Notes: generated from the sequence alone by a model not told the origin. A DNA stretch of 64,000 nt from an uncultured Winogradskyella sp. (GCA_913055905.1 CAJXLB010000001.1:744001-808000), one strand, 5' to 3'. Counted from the first letter of the stretch, positions 50,356 through 60,432 are shown. Translations and numbers: made by a program.

Positions 50356-52788
50356 ATGAAACACATCATTCTATACCTATCTATTTTATTCATTGCAGTG
50401 TCAGTAACTGCACAGAATTCAAGTCGTATCTACCAATCGCACAGTGAAGAAAATGGTACGTTAACGGTATCCACCAATGATGGCAAGTACGTTTTTCAGG
50501 TGTATTCAGATGATATACTGGAAACCACTTTTATTCCTAGTGGTGAGGATGAAAATAAGGATTCTCACGCTGTTATATTAGACCCTAAAAAGCAACCTGT
50601 AACCTATGGTTATTTTGGTGATGATATCATTTACAGTGGTAAGAATATTTCCGTAACCATAACAAAACAGCCCTTCAAAATTGTTTATAAACACAAGGGA
50701 GAACCTATTATTTCAGAAAAAAGGGGCTACTACAAAAGTAAGCACGAACCCATGGAAATGGTAGAAGGCAACATCATTGCCGATTCCACGGAAAAAATAG
50801 AATTTAATTTATCCAAAGATGAAGTCCTTTATGGAGGAGGAGCCAGAGCTTTGGGTATGAACCGTAGAGGGCATCGTTTGCCATTATTCAATCGTGCGCA
50901 CTATGGTTACGAAACCGATTCCAAAATCATGAACTACACCATGCCAATTGTGCTGTCTTCAAAGCAGTATATGATTCATTTTGATAATGCACCAATCGGA
51001 TACCTGGACTTAGACAGTCAAGGCGATAATACCTTAACTTACGAGACCGTTTCAGGTCGTAAAACTTATCAAATTATTGTAGGGGATACGTGGTACGATA
51101 TGCTTGATAATTACACCAACTTGACCGGAAAGCAACCAATGTTACCACGTTGGGCACTTGGTAATTTTTCCAGTCGCTTTGGCTACCACTCACAAGAGGA
51201 GGTAGAGCAGACTATTGCTAAGTTTGAAGAGGAACAAATTCCTGTAGACGCGATAATTCTAGATTTATACTGGTTTGGAAAAGAGGTAAAAGGGACTATG
51301 GGCAACCTTGAAGTGTTCCGCGATTCCTTCCCAGATTTTGAGGGTATGGTAAAACGTCTTAATGATAAAGGGGTTAAAACCATTCCGATTACGGAACCCT
51401 TTGTTTTAACCACGTCCAAAAAATGGGATGACGCTGTTGCCAGTAATGTTTTAGCTAAGGACTCGGTGGGACAACCGGCACGATACGATTTTTACTTTGG
51501 AAATACAGGATTAATAGACATTTATAAACCCGAAGGCGAACAATGGTTTTGGAACATTTATAAAGAATTAGCCAATAAAGGAGTAGCTGGTGTTTGGGGT
51601 GATTTAGGTGAGCCAGAAGTGCATCCACATTGGGTGCAACATCATACGGGTTCGGCTTCAGAAGTACGCAATATCTATGGACACGATTGGGCACGTTTAG
51701 TCTTTGAAGGCTATCGTCGCGATTTTCCTGAGGTAAGACCTTTTATTTTAATGCGGGCTGGCTATTCAGGTTCCCAACGGTATGGCATGCTTCCTTGGTC
51801 TGGCGATGTTAACCGTACTTGGGGAGGTTTACAATCGCAACCAGAAATTGCGTTGCAAATGGGTATGCAAGGTTTAGCCTATATGCACAGTGACTTAGGC
51901 GGATTTGCAGGGGCCAACTTAGATGACGAGCTTTATGTACGTTGGTTACAATATGGTGTTTTTAATCCTATTTACAGGCCACACGCTCAAGAGGATGTGC
52001 CCAGTGAACCCGTATTTAGAAGTCAAAAAGCCAAAAAATTAGCAAGTGCTGCTATAATGATGCGCTACTTGCTTTTACCCTATAACTATAATTTAGTCTA
52101 TGAAAGTCACACTAGAGGCACACCCTTAATGCGCCCTTTGTTTTTTGAAGAGCCAGATAACATAGAATTATATGACTACTCGAAGACTTATCTCTGGGGT
52201 AACGATATTTTAGTGTCGCCAGTTCTAGAAGCAGGTAAAAAGAATCAGGAGGTCTATTTCCCAAAAGGGTCTAAATGGTTTAATATTAAAACAGATGAGA
52301 TTATTGAAGGCGGACAAACCATAGAGGTCGCCTTGGACGAAGCTTTTATTCCTACTTACGTTAGAGCTGGAGCTTTTATTCCTATGGCGAAACCAATGCT
52401 TAATACAGAGAAATACGACGACACCTATCTAGAATTACACTATTATTATGATTCAAGTATAACGGAGTCTGAGCGGGAATTTTATTTTGATGACGGCAAG
52501 ACAACAGCACCTGTAGAAAAGGAAGTATTCCAAATCATTGAATTTGAAGCTGAAGTTGAAGGAAATTGGTTAGAAATTGATTTTGAAGCGGAAACAGGAA
52601 GCAATTATTTACGTAAAACCAAGACTTTCGATGTCATAATTCACAATATGGAAAAAGAGCCCAAGCGTATCAAGTCAGATAAGGAACTCATTGAAGCTAC
52701 CTACGATAAAGAGCAAAAAATACTCTCATTTCAAATCACTTGGGATACCTCAGAAGAAAAAGAAGTACAAATAAAACTTGGCAAATAA
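50356..52788 (+). CDS. GH31 alpha-glucosidase family enzyme
   Basis: 810 residues with a cleavable signal peptide (1-19, VSVTAQ). The N-terminal beta domain (~30-260, LYGGGARALGMNRRG) precedes the GH31 barrel (~265-600): VDAIILDLYWFG, nucleophile D416 in GVWGDLGEP, acid/base D484 in WSGDVNRTWGG, and GFAGANLDDELYVRWLQYGVFNPIYRPH. A C-terminal beta domain follows. It cleaves terminal alpha-glucose residues from oligosaccharides, probably in the periplasm. Linkage preference (alpha-1,4 or alpha-1,6) is not readable. The next gene starts 1 bp after its stop codon. Confidence 0.93.
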   Translation: MKHIILYLSILFIAVSVTAQNSSRIYQSHSEENGTLTVSTNDGKYVFQVYSDDILETTFIPSGEDENKDSHAVILDPKKQPVTYGYFGDDIIYSGKNISVTITKQPFKIVYKHKGEPIISEKRGYYKSKHEPMEMVEGNIIADSTEKIEFNLSKDEVLYGGGARALGMNRRGHRLPLFNRAHYGYETDSKIMNYTMPIVLSSKQYMIHFDNAPIGYLDLDSQGDNTLTYETVSGRKTYQIIVGDTWYDMLDNYTNLTGKQPMLPRWALGNFSSRFGYHSQEEVEQTIAKFEEEQIPVDAIILDLYWFGKEVKGTMGNLEVFRDSFPDFEGMVKRLNDKGVKTIPITEPFVLTTSKKWDDAVASNVLAKDSVGQPARYDFYFGNTGLIDIYKPEGEQWFWNIYKELANKGVAGVWGDLGEPEVHPHWVQHHTGSASEVRNIYGHDWARLVFEGYRRDFPEVRPFILMRAGYSGSQRYGMLPWSGDVNRTWGGLQSQPEIALQMGMQGLAYMHSDLGGFAGANLDDELYVRWLQYGVFNPIYRPHAQEDVPSEPVFRSQKAKKLASAAIMMRYLLLPYNYNLVYESHTRGTPLMRPLFFEEPDNIELYDYSKTYLWGNDILVSPVLEAGKKNQEVYFPKGSKWFNIKTDEIIEGGQTIEVALDEAFIPTYVRAGAFIPMAKPMLNTEKYDDTYLELHYYYDSSITESEREFYFDDGKTTAPVEKEVFQIIEFEAEVEGNWLEIDFEAETGSNYLRKTKTFDVIIHNMEKEPKRIKSDKELIEATYDKEQKILSFQITWDTSEEKEVQIKLGK

Positions 52789-52789
52789 T

Positions 52790-54688
52790 ATGTGTTTAAG
52801 ATATTTAACTACCCTAATTTTAGCTACAACTATTGTTTTGAGTTGTAAAAATGAGAACAAAAAAGCGTCAATCAATAATGAATTAAAAGTTAATTCAGTG
52901 CAACAGAACATGAAAAAGAAAGAAGTCGTATATCAAGTCTTTACACGTCTATTCGGAAATACAAATACCAACAACAAAGCTTGGGGAACTCTTGAAGAAA
53001 ATGGCGTTGGTAAATTCAATGACTTTACAGATAAAGCGCTTGCGGAAATCAAAGATTTAGGGGTAACGCACATTTGGTACACAGGAGTTCCACATCACGA
53101 TGTCATTACAGATTATACCGCATTTGGTATTTCTAATGACGACCCAGACGTGGTGAAAGGAAGAGCGGGCTCACCGTATGCGGTTAAGGATTATTACAAC
53201 GTGAATCCAGATTTAGCCGAAAATGTAGATAATAGACTTCAGGAGTTTGAAGCCTTGATTGAGCGTTCGCACAACGCAGGTTTAAAAGTATTAATTGATA
53301 TTGTACCAAACCATGTGGCGCGGAATTACCAAAGTTTAACGAATCCGGAAGGGACCTCAGATTTTGGGGCTAATGACGATACTTCAGTCACCTATCACGT
53401 TAATAATAACTTCTATTATAATCCAGGTGAAGCTTTTATAGTTCCCGAATGGAAGAATGGCTATCAACCTCTAGGTGGGGAAGACCATCCTCTAGCCGAT
53501 GGAAAATTTGAAGAGAATCCAGCTAAATGGACAGGCAACGGCTCTCGAGCCTCACAGCCTGATATGAACGATTGGTACGAAACCGTAAAGGTGAATTATG
53601 GTGTAAGACCAGATGGCAATAAAGACTTTGACGAGTTACCAGAAGGTTTCGATAACAAAGATTATAAAGCACATTTTGAGTTTTGGAAAGATAAGGTCGT
53701 TCCAGATTCATGGGTCAAGTTCAAAGATATTGCCTTGTACTGGACGGCAAAAGGTGTTGACGGTTTCCGATTCGATATGGCCGAAATGGTTCCTGTTGAG
53801 TTTTGGAGCTACATGAATTCCAACATTAAAATGGCCAATCCAGATGCCTTTTTACTAGCTGAGGTATATAACCCAAGTTTGTATAGAGCCTATATTAAAA
53901 AAGGTAAAATGGATTACCTCTACGATAAAGTACAGCTTTATGATACGCTTAAACACGTGATGCAAGGCCATGGCAAAACCGATAATATTCCACCAATTCA
54001 GGATGACCTCATGGACATTGAGCATCATATGCTGCACTTTTTAGAAAATCATGACGAGCAACGCATTGCGAGTCCAGATTTTGCTGGCGATGCCTTAAAG
54101 GGTAAACCAGCTATGGTGGTGTCCGCAACCATAAGTACCTCACCAACCATGGTGTATTTTGGTCAGGAGTTTGGTGAAAAAGCCGAAGAAGATTTGGGCT
54201 TTGGGGACCCAACACGTACCTCTATTTTCGACTATGGTAGCGTGCCAAGTGTGGTACGTTGGGTCAACAACAAACAATTTGATGGTGGCCAATCCACTGC
54301 CGAAGAACTGGAGTTAAGAGACTTTTACAAGCGTTTGCTCAATTTTACGATTAACAGTTCGGCTTTAATGGGTAACTATCAGGATATTCATCTATACAAC
54401 CAACAAAACACTGAATGGTACAACGACAAAGTGTTGAGTTTTGTCCGTTGGTCTGAAGATGAACAACTTATTATCGTTTCAAACTTTAATGCAGATAATT
54501 CCTATGGATTTGAACTACAATTGCCTGAGGATTTAGTCAAGAAATTAGGACTGAGCGATGGCGAATACGATGTTAAGGATGAGCTCTACGGTAATTATAC
54601 CTCTGTTTTAAAAGTTGAAAATGGAAAGGCTGAGGTACGTATCGACATTAAACCTTTAGAATCATTTATTCTGAAGATTAAAGACTAA
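52790..54688 (+). CDS. GH13 alpha-amylase-family lipoprotein (first of three)
   Basis: 632 residues from ATG 52790; a TTG 12 bases earlier overlaps the GH31 gene and is not needed. Lipobox VLSC, followed by KNEN. GH13 regions: DIVPNHV (170-176), nucleophile D329 (DGFRFDMAE), acid E358 (LLAEVY) and ENHDEQRI. A long inserted B-domain (~180-300) sets it apart from the neighbouring amylases. It is likely a periplasmic maltodextrin-degrading amylase. It is 4 bp upstream of the next GH13 gene. Confidence 0.92.
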   Translation: MCLRYLTTLILATTIVLSCKNENKKASINNELKVNSVQQNMKKKEVVYQVFTRLFGNTNTNNKAWGTLEENGVGKFNDFTDKALAEIKDLGVTHIWYTGVPHHDVITDYTAFGISNDDPDVVKGRAGSPYAVKDYYNVNPDLAENVDNRLQEFEALIERSHNAGLKVLIDIVPNHVARNYQSLTNPEGTSDFGANDDTSVTYHVNNNFYYNPGEAFIVPEWKNGYQPLGGEDHPLADGKFEENPAKWTGNGSRASQPDMNDWYETVKVNYGVRPDGNKDFDELPEGFDNKDYKAHFEFWKDKVVPDSWVKFKDIALYWTAKGVDGFRFDMAEMVPVEFWSYMNSNIKMANPDAFLLAEVYNPSLYRAYIKKGKMDYLYDKVQLYDTLKHVMQGHGKTDNIPPIQDDLMDIEHHMLHFLENHDEQRIASPDFAGDALKGKPAMVVSATISTSPTMVYFGQEFGEKAEEDLGFGDPTRTSIFDYGSVPSVVRWVNNKQFDGGQSTAEELELRDFYKRLLNFTINSSALMGNYQDIHLYNQQNTEWYNDKVLSFVRWSEDEQLIIVSNFNADNSYGFELQLPEDLVKKLGLSDGEYDVKDELYGNYTSVLKVENGKAEVRIDIKPLESFILKIKD

Positions 54689-54692
54689 CACG

Positions 54693-56099
54693 ATGAGAAA
54701 ATTATTAGGTATTTGCCTTGTGTTATTTTGCTGTATAAGTTGTGATAACGTTAAAAATGAAGAAAAACAAACTGTAGAAGAAACCAAGGATAGTATGAGC
54801 GTTTATGAGCCCGAGGAGTATGTTAAACTTACCCATCCAGAATGGAGTAAAAATGCGGCCATTTATCAGCTCAATACGAGGCAGTTTTCAGAAGAAGGCA
54901 ATTTTAAAGCGGCCCAAGAGCAGTTGCCCAGACTTAAAGACTTGGGCGTAGACATCATTTGGCTCATGCCTATACATGCCATTGGTGAAAAAAATAGAAA
55001 AGGCACTTTAGGTAGTCCGTATGCGGTCAAAGATTATTATAGCGTTAACCCAGAATTTGGAACCCTAGAAGATTTAAAGAATTTTGTAAATGCGGCGCAC
55101 GAGCAAGGGATGTACGTTATTTTAGATTGGGTAGCCAATCATACGGCTTGGGATAATGTTTTGGTAGAGCAGCATCCAGACTGGTATGAGAAGGATTATA
55201 AAGGTGATTTTAGGCCTACACCATGGTGGGATTGGTCTGATATCATTGATTTGGATTACAGTAAACCCGAAGTTAGAAAGTATATGACGGAAGCCTTAAA
55301 GTATTGGGTGAAAGAGGTTGATATCGATGGCTATAGATGTGATGTTGCCGGTTTTGTCCCTCTTGAATTTTGGAACAATGCTCGTAAGGAACTTGATGCC
55401 ATAAAACCTGTTTTCATGTTGGCTGAGTGGGAATCCAGAGATTTACATGCCGAAGCATTTGACGTGACCTATGCTTGGAGCTGGAACGAAAAAGTGCACC
55501 AAATATGTATGGGCAATGCCGATGTTAATCAGCTTTATATTTACTACTCATGGAATGAAAGTGCCTATCCTACGAACAGTATGCGCATGACCTTTGTAAG
55601 CAACCATGATAAAAACGCTTGGGAAGGCACCATGTACGAGCAGTTTGGTGATGGTCTCGAAGCTGCTATAGCTTTATCAGTCGTTGGTGAGGGAATGCCA
55701 TTAATTTATAATGGACAAGAAGCAGGCAACACTAAGCGTTTGGCATTTTTTGAAAAGGACGCGATACAATGGAAAGAACATGCCATTGGTGAGCTCTATA
55801 GGGATTTGTTTACCCTAATGAAATCAAATACGGTTTTATGGCACGCTAAATGGGGCAGTAGAATGATTAAAGTACCCAATAATGATGAGGCTAAGGTGTT
55901 CAGTTTTGTAAGAGCCAATCATAAGGATAAGGTCTTTGCAGTTTTCAATTTTTCTGCCGAGCCCAAAGAGGTGGTTTTTAAAGAACAACTTCATTTTGGT
56001 GAGTACAGCCAATTTAAAGATGGCATTAGCATTACCTTCAATGAGAATTCCAAAATTAGTCTCCAGCCATGGGACTATAAAATCTATATTAAAGAATAA
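54693..56099 (+). CDS. GH13 alpha-amylase-family lipoprotein (second of three, compact)
   Basis: 468 residues, short for GH13. Lipobox CISC (C17), followed by DNVKNEE. Regions: DWVANH (145-150), nucleophile D217 (DGYRCDVAG), acid E245 (MLAEWE) and SNHDKNAW (~308-315). The B-domain is small (~151-185), and the C-terminal domain is short and beta-rich. It probably takes small maltooligosaccharides. Tandem placement with two other GH13 genes without gaps suggests one transcript. Confidence 0.92.
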   Translation: MRKLLGICLVLFCCISCDNVKNEEKQTVEETKDSMSVYEPEEYVKLTHPEWSKNAAIYQLNTRQFSEEGNFKAAQEQLPRLKDLGVDIIWLMPIHAIGEKNRKGTLGSPYAVKDYYSVNPEFGTLEDLKNFVNAAHEQGMYVILDWVANHTAWDNVLVEQHPDWYEKDYKGDFRPTPWWDWSDIIDLDYSKPEVRKYMTEALKYWVKEVDIDGYRCDVAGFVPLEFWNNARKELDAIKPVFMLAEWESRDLHAEAFDVTYAWSWNEKVHQICMGNADVNQLYIYYSWNESAYPTNSMRMTFVSNHDKNAWEGTMYEQFGDGLEAAIALSVVGEGMPLIYNGQEAGNTKRLAFFEKDAIQWKEHAIGELYRDLFTLMKSNTVLWHAKWGSRMIKVPNNDEAKVFSFVRANHKDKVFAVFNFSAEPKEVVFKEQLHFGEYSQFKDGISITFNENSKISLQPWDYKIYIKE

Positions 56100-56110
56100 A
56101 CAGTGATATA

Positions 56111-57775
56111 ATGAAAAGAATAGTAGCAATCACCTTAATACTTATAACGTTGAATTGTAAGGAACAACCCAATAAACCTAAGGTTACAACTAGTCCCTCA
56201 GTTGAAAAGGCGCCATTTGTCTGGGAAGGTGCTAATATCTATTTCTTATTAACGGACCGCTTTAACAATGGTGATACATCCAATGACATCAATTTTGATA
56301 GAACTAAAGAAACAGGTGTCCTACGTGGATTTGAAGGCGGTGACATAAAAGGTGTAACCCAAAAAGTGAAAGAAGGGTATTTTACTGACTTGGGTATTAA
56401 TGCCATTTGGATGACACCAATAGTAGAACAGATTCATGGCGCAACAGATGAAGGTACTGGAAATACTTACGGATTCCATGGCTATTGGGCCAAAGACTGG
56501 ACCAGCATTGACCCTAATTACGGAACAGCTGCAGATTTGCACGAGCTCGTAAAAGAAGCCCATGCTAGAGGGATAAGAATTGTACTGGATGCCGTTATCA
56601 ATCACACAGGTCCTGTAACCGATAAAGACCCAGTTTGGCCAGAAGAGTGGGTGCGTACCGACAAACAATGTAGCTATGACAATTACGAGAATACCGTAAG
56701 TTGTACTCTTGTGGCTAACTTACCAGACATTCGGACAGAGTCTAATGACAATGTAGATTTACCACCACAATTGGTTGAAAAATGGAAGGCAGAAGGACGC
56801 TATGAGCAAGAAATGGCAGAACTCGATGCCTTCTTTGAGCGCACAGGTCATCCGAGGGCACCACGTTTTTATATCATGAAATGGCTTACAGATTACATTA
56901 CCGAATTTGGAATCGATGGCTACCGCTGCGATACTGTAAAGCATACCGAACCTTTTGTGTGGGAAGAGTTTAAAACAGAATGTGATTACGCCTTTGCAGA
57001 ATTTAAAGCCAACAATCCTGATAAGGTTTTGGATGATAATGAGTTTTATTTGGTGGGCGAGGTCTATAATTATGGCATTTCTTCTGGAAAAGCCTTTGAT
57101 TTTGGCGATAAGAAGGTCAACTATTTTGACGATATGTTTACAAGCCAAATCAATTTTGAATTTAAATGGAATGCTGCACAAATGAAAATTCAAAACCTAT
57201 ATACTAAGTATAACCAGAAACTTCAAGCCGACCTTAAAGGCTATGGTGTTCTCAATTATATGAGTTCCCACGATGACAGCAGTCCATTTGACCCTCTGCG
57301 CGAAAAACCATTTGAGACAGGAACAAAATTGTTGTTGGCGCCAGGAGCATCACAAGTCTATTATGGTGATGAGTTAGCTAGAATCCTAAAGGTTGAAGGA
57401 GCAAAAGGCGATGCTAATTTGCGCTCCTTTATGAATTGGGAGGAGCAAGAGGCTAATGAAGCGATATTGACGCATTGGCAAAAACTAGGACAGTTTAGGG
57501 CCAAACATCCAGCGGTTGGTGCGGGAGTTCACAAACAGATATCGAGTTCGCCTTTCGTCTTTTCAAGAATCTATCAAAAGGGGAACTATAAAGATGCGGT
57601 TGTCGTGGTGTTGAATGCAAAAAAAGGTAAAAAGGTAATCGACGTGTCAGGAGCGTTTGAAGAAGGGTCTACAGTGTTGGATGCCTATTCACAGCGAGAA
57701 GCGACTGTGAACGAAGGAAAAGTCGAGCTCACCTCAGATTTTGATATTGTTTTACTTGAAATTAAACAGTCATGA
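56111..57775 (+). CDS. GH13 alpha-amylase-family lipoprotein (third of three)
   Basis: 554 residues with lipobox LNC (C16). Regions: DAVINHTG (160-167), nucleophile D274 (DGYRCDTVKH), acid E317 (LVGEVYNYG) and MSSHDDSS (~381). A segment with two Cys (C187, C198, SYDNYENTVSC) lies in the B-domain and could form a disulfide in the periplasm. It has a compact C-terminal domain. The overlap of four bases with the GH97 gene shows tight co-translation. Confidence 0.92.
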   Translation: MKRIVAITLILITLNCKEQPNKPKVTTSPSVEKAPFVWEGANIYFLLTDRFNNGDTSNDINFDRTKETGVLRGFEGGDIKGVTQKVKEGYFTDLGINAIWMTPIVEQIHGATDEGTGNTYGFHGYWAKDWTSIDPNYGTAADLHELVKEAHARGIRIVLDAVINHTGPVTDKDPVWPEEWVRTDKQCSYDNYENTVSCTLVANLPDIRTESNDNVDLPPQLVEKWKAEGRYEQEMAELDAFFERTGHPRAPRFYIMKWLTDYITEFGIDGYRCDTVKHTEPFVWEEFKTECDYAFAEFKANNPDKVLDDNEFYLVGEVYNYGISSGKAFDFGDKKVNYFDDMFTSQINFEFKWNAAQMKIQNLYTKYNQKLQADLKGYGVLNYMSSHDDSSPFDPLREKPFETGTKLLLAPGASQVYYGDELARILKVEGAKGDANLRSFMNWEEQEANEAILTHWQKLGQFRAKHPAVGAGVHKQISSSPFVFSRIYQKGNYKDAVVVVLNAKKGKKVIDVSGAFEEGSTVLDAYSQREATVNEGKVELTSDFDIVLLEIKQS

Positions 57776-59901
57776 AACTAAAAGGGTACGTACTTCTATT
57801 GTTGCTACTAGTCTTTTCCTGTGCTATTGGAGATGATAATCAGGTCACTTTGTCCACATCGTCACCGAATGGAGACATTAAAGTAAAGTTACAGCTCAAT
57901 ACTGAAGGCGCACCTTTCTATACCGTAACCTTTAAGAATACTACAATTGTTGATACGTCGTTTTTAGGATTTGAGTTTCTCAAAGCGCCAGAATTGAAAA
58001 GTGGCTTAAAACATATTCAATCTGAAGTCAGCAGCTTCAATGAAACTTGGGAAATGCCATGGGGAGAACAACGTCTCGTAGAGAACAATTATAAATACAT
58101 AAAAGCGACCTTTGAAGAAATCCAGTCACCAAATAGACAAGTCATTATTGAATTTCGTGTTTATAATGATGGTATTGGGTTCAGATATGAGTTCCCTGAA
58201 CAAAAGGGCTGGACAGAAGCCTTAATAAAAGAAGAACACACCGAATTTAATCTAACAGAAAATTATAAAACGTTCTGGATTCCTGGCGACTGGGATATTT
58301 ATGAACATCTATACAGTACTACCAAACTCTCAGAGATTGATGCCCAATCCTACATTCCAAAAACCAATTTGGCACAAAGTTATATTCCAGAAAATGCTGC
58401 AAATACACCTGTGACTATGGTGGGCGAAAACGGACTGCATCTCAGTTTCCATGAAGCAGCTTTAATAGATTACTCAGGGATGACCCTTAAAGTAGATACT
58501 GCCAATTTAACTTTGAAAAGTAGTCTCGTAGGTTCAGAGAATACGGCCTATAAAGTAAAGCGAACGCTACCGTTTCACACACCTTGGCGTACTATTCAAA
58601 TTACAGATAATGCACCAGGTTTAATAGCATCCAATCTTGTTGTTAACCTCAATGAGCCCAATAAACTGGGAGATGTGTCTTGGTTTACGCCAATGAAATA
58701 TACTGGTGTTTGGTGGGAAATGCACTTAGGAAAATCCACTTGGGATTACGGTATGGAGCTCGTCGATGGAAAATGGACGGATACAGGAAAAGCGCATGGA
58801 AAACATGGTGCAACGACCGAAAATGTAAAACGGTTCATAGATTTTTCAGCAAAAAATAATATTAAAGGTGTTTTGGTTGAAGGTTGGAATACAGGTTGGG
58901 AGCGTTGGATTGGTTTTGAAGACCGCGAAGGTGTATTTGATTTTGTCACACCATATCCCGATTACGATATAGATGAGGTAACACGCTATGCCAAGGAGAA
59001 GGGAGTCCAAATCATCATGCACCATGAAACGTCGGCAGCAACACAAACCTATGAAAAGCAACAGGATACAGCTTATGCCTTAATGAAAAAGTATGGCATG
59101 CATGCGGTGAAGTCTGGCTATGTGGGTAAAATTTTACCCAAGGGCGAATACCATCATGGCCAGTACATGGTGAATCACTATAACAATGCCGCGATAAAAG
59201 CCGCCAAATATCAAGTCGCCGTTAATGCCCACGAACCCATAAAAGCAACAGGTTTGCGTCGTACTTATCCAAATATCATTTCGCGCGAAGGTTTGCGAGG
59301 ACAGGAATTTAACGCTTGGGCAGGAGATGGAGGCAACCCTCCAGAGCACTTGCCTATTGTGGCTTTTACTAGAATGTTGGCTGGTCCCATAGATTTTACA
59401 CCTGGAATTTTCAATATAAAATTTGATGACTACCGTAAGGATAATCAAGTGAATACCACCTTGGCGCAACAATTAGCATTATATGTAGTGATATACAGTC
59501 CAGTGCAGATGGCCGCAGATTTGGTGGAGCATTATGAAGCTAATCCCGAAGCTTTGCAGTTTATCCGAGATGTTGGGGTAGATTGGGAAAAATCGGTAGT
59601 ATTACACGGTAAAGTAGGTGACTATGTGACCATTGCACGCCAAGAACGAGATACTGGTAACTGGTTTGTTGGTGGCATAACTGATGAAAATTCTGTATCT
59701 TTAGAAGTGGATTTTGGGTTTTTAGATGAAGATGCGGTGTACGAAGCCATCATTTATAAAGATGGCAGCTTGGCACATTGGAATGATAATCCACTCGATT
59801 TACAAATAGAGAAGCAAACCATAACCAAAGCCTCTAAACTAACCATAAAGTTGGCCGAAGGTGGTGGTTTTGCCATAAGTTTAAAAAAGAAGTTGAATTA
59901 A
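57772..59901 (+). CDS. susB: GH97 alpha-glucosidase (SusB-like), lipoprotein
   Basis: 709 residues with a lipoprotein signal (VFSC, C17). The GH97 N-terminal beta domain (~25-280, SSPNGDIKVKLQLNTEG) precedes the barrel (~285-590): MKYTGVWWEMHLGKSTWDYG, GVLVEGWNTGWERW, the E419 motif IIMHHETSAAT, the E506/E512 stretch REGLRGQEFNAW and E525 in PPEHLPI. The HHE motif and the later glutamates fit the SusB-type inverting subgroup; alignment is needed to assign each residue. It releases glucose from maltooligosaccharides. Confidence 0.92.
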   Translation: MKLKGYVLLLLLLVFSCAIGDDNQVTLSTSSPNGDIKVKLQLNTEGAPFYTVTFKNTTIVDTSFLGFEFLKAPELKSGLKHIQSEVSSFNETWEMPWGEQRLVENNYKYIKATFEEIQSPNRQVIIEFRVYNDGIGFRYEFPEQKGWTEALIKEEHTEFNLTENYKTFWIPGDWDIYEHLYSTTKLSEIDAQSYIPKTNLAQSYIPENAANTPVTMVGENGLHLSFHEAALIDYSGMTLKVDTANLTLKSSLVGSENTAYKVKRTLPFHTPWRTIQITDNAPGLIASNLVVNLNEPNKLGDVSWFTPMKYTGVWWEMHLGKSTWDYGMELVDGKWTDTGKAHGKHGATTENVKRFIDFSAKNNIKGVLVEGWNTGWERWIGFEDREGVFDFVTPYPDYDIDEVTRYAKEKGVQIIMHHETSAATQTYEKQQDTAYALMKKYGMHAVKSGYVGKILPKGEYHHGQYMVNHYNNAAIKAAKYQVAVNAHEPIKATGLRRTYPNIISREGLRGQEFNAWAGDGGNPPEHLPIVAFTRMLAGPIDFTPGIFNIKFDDYRKDNQVNTTLAQQLALYVVIYSPVQMAADLVEHYEANPEALQFIRDVGVDWEKSVVLHGKVGDYVTIARQERDTGNWFVGGITDENSVSLEVDFGFLDEDAVYEAIIYKDGSLAHWNDNPLDLQIEKQTITKASKLTIKLAEGGGFAISLKKKLN

Positions 59902-59912
59902 TTTTTATCCCT

Positions 59913-60374
59913 ATGAGAAAGATTACATTTATGCTTAGTCTCTTTTTGGGCTTCGCCCTGAGTGCCCAAGTGGGTATTAATACAGATACACCATTAAGTA
60001 CTTTGGATATTAATGGGAATTTGTCGGTTAAGCACGTCTCATTGACTGGTGCTGGAACACCGACTTTAATTGATGATGGAGTTTATATTTCGGTCAATCC
60101 ACAAGCAAATAATCAAGACTTTCAATTACCTGACCCGAGAAATTTCCCAGGACGTATTTATATTATTCGTAATGTCTCAGATACTACTAACGCTGATATT
60201 GTAATGGATCCGGCTGCAGTTACTGACGGAGTGCTCTTTTTTGCTGGAGATAGTTCTACGGGTAGCGCAGGACCCATTAATATGAATACTGCTTTAGGGG
60301 GAGGACATCGAAGTAAAACACTCATCTTTATAAGTGATGGCTCTAATTGGACTTATGGTCAATTAGGTTTTTAG
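59913..60374 (+). CDS. Small secreted protein with VGINTDTP motif, unknown function
   Basis: 153 residues with a signal peptide (1-18, FALSAQ). The mature start VGINTDTPLSTLDINGNLSV is a motif common in large Bacteroidota surface and tail-fibre-like proteins; here it forms a short single-domain protein ending HRSKTLIFISDGSNWTYGQLGF. It is 11 bp after GH97 and before the terminator, so it is the last gene of the operon. No catalytic motif. It could be a surface-exposed adhesive or glycan-binding component, but nothing in the sequence proves this. Confidence 0.75.
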   Translation: MRKITFMLSLFLGFALSAQVGINTDTPLSTLDINGNLSVKHVSLTGAGTPTLIDDGVYISVNPQANNQDFQLPDPRNFPGRIYIIRNVSDTTNADIVMDPAAVTDGVLFFAGDSSTGSAGPINMNTALGGGHRSKTLIFISDGSNWTYGQLGF

Positions 60375-60400
60375 ATTACATCAAAAAACATTTGTAAGAT

Positions 60401-60424
60401 AGTCGCCTAAAGAGCGACTATTTT
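60401..60424 (+). terminator. Terminator of the rightward glucan operon
   Basis: A 6-bp stem (AGTCGC / GCGACT, 60402-60407 with 60415-60420) with a 7-nt loop, followed by TTTTATTATT. It ends transcription after the small secreted protein gene. Confidence 0.7.
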
Positions 60425-60432
60425 ATTATTAG

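Noticed and set aside
56759-57193. 144-codon open frame antisense to the third GH13 gene
   Set aside because: It is the complement of a conserved coding region and has no recognisable domain; a shadow of the amylase gene.
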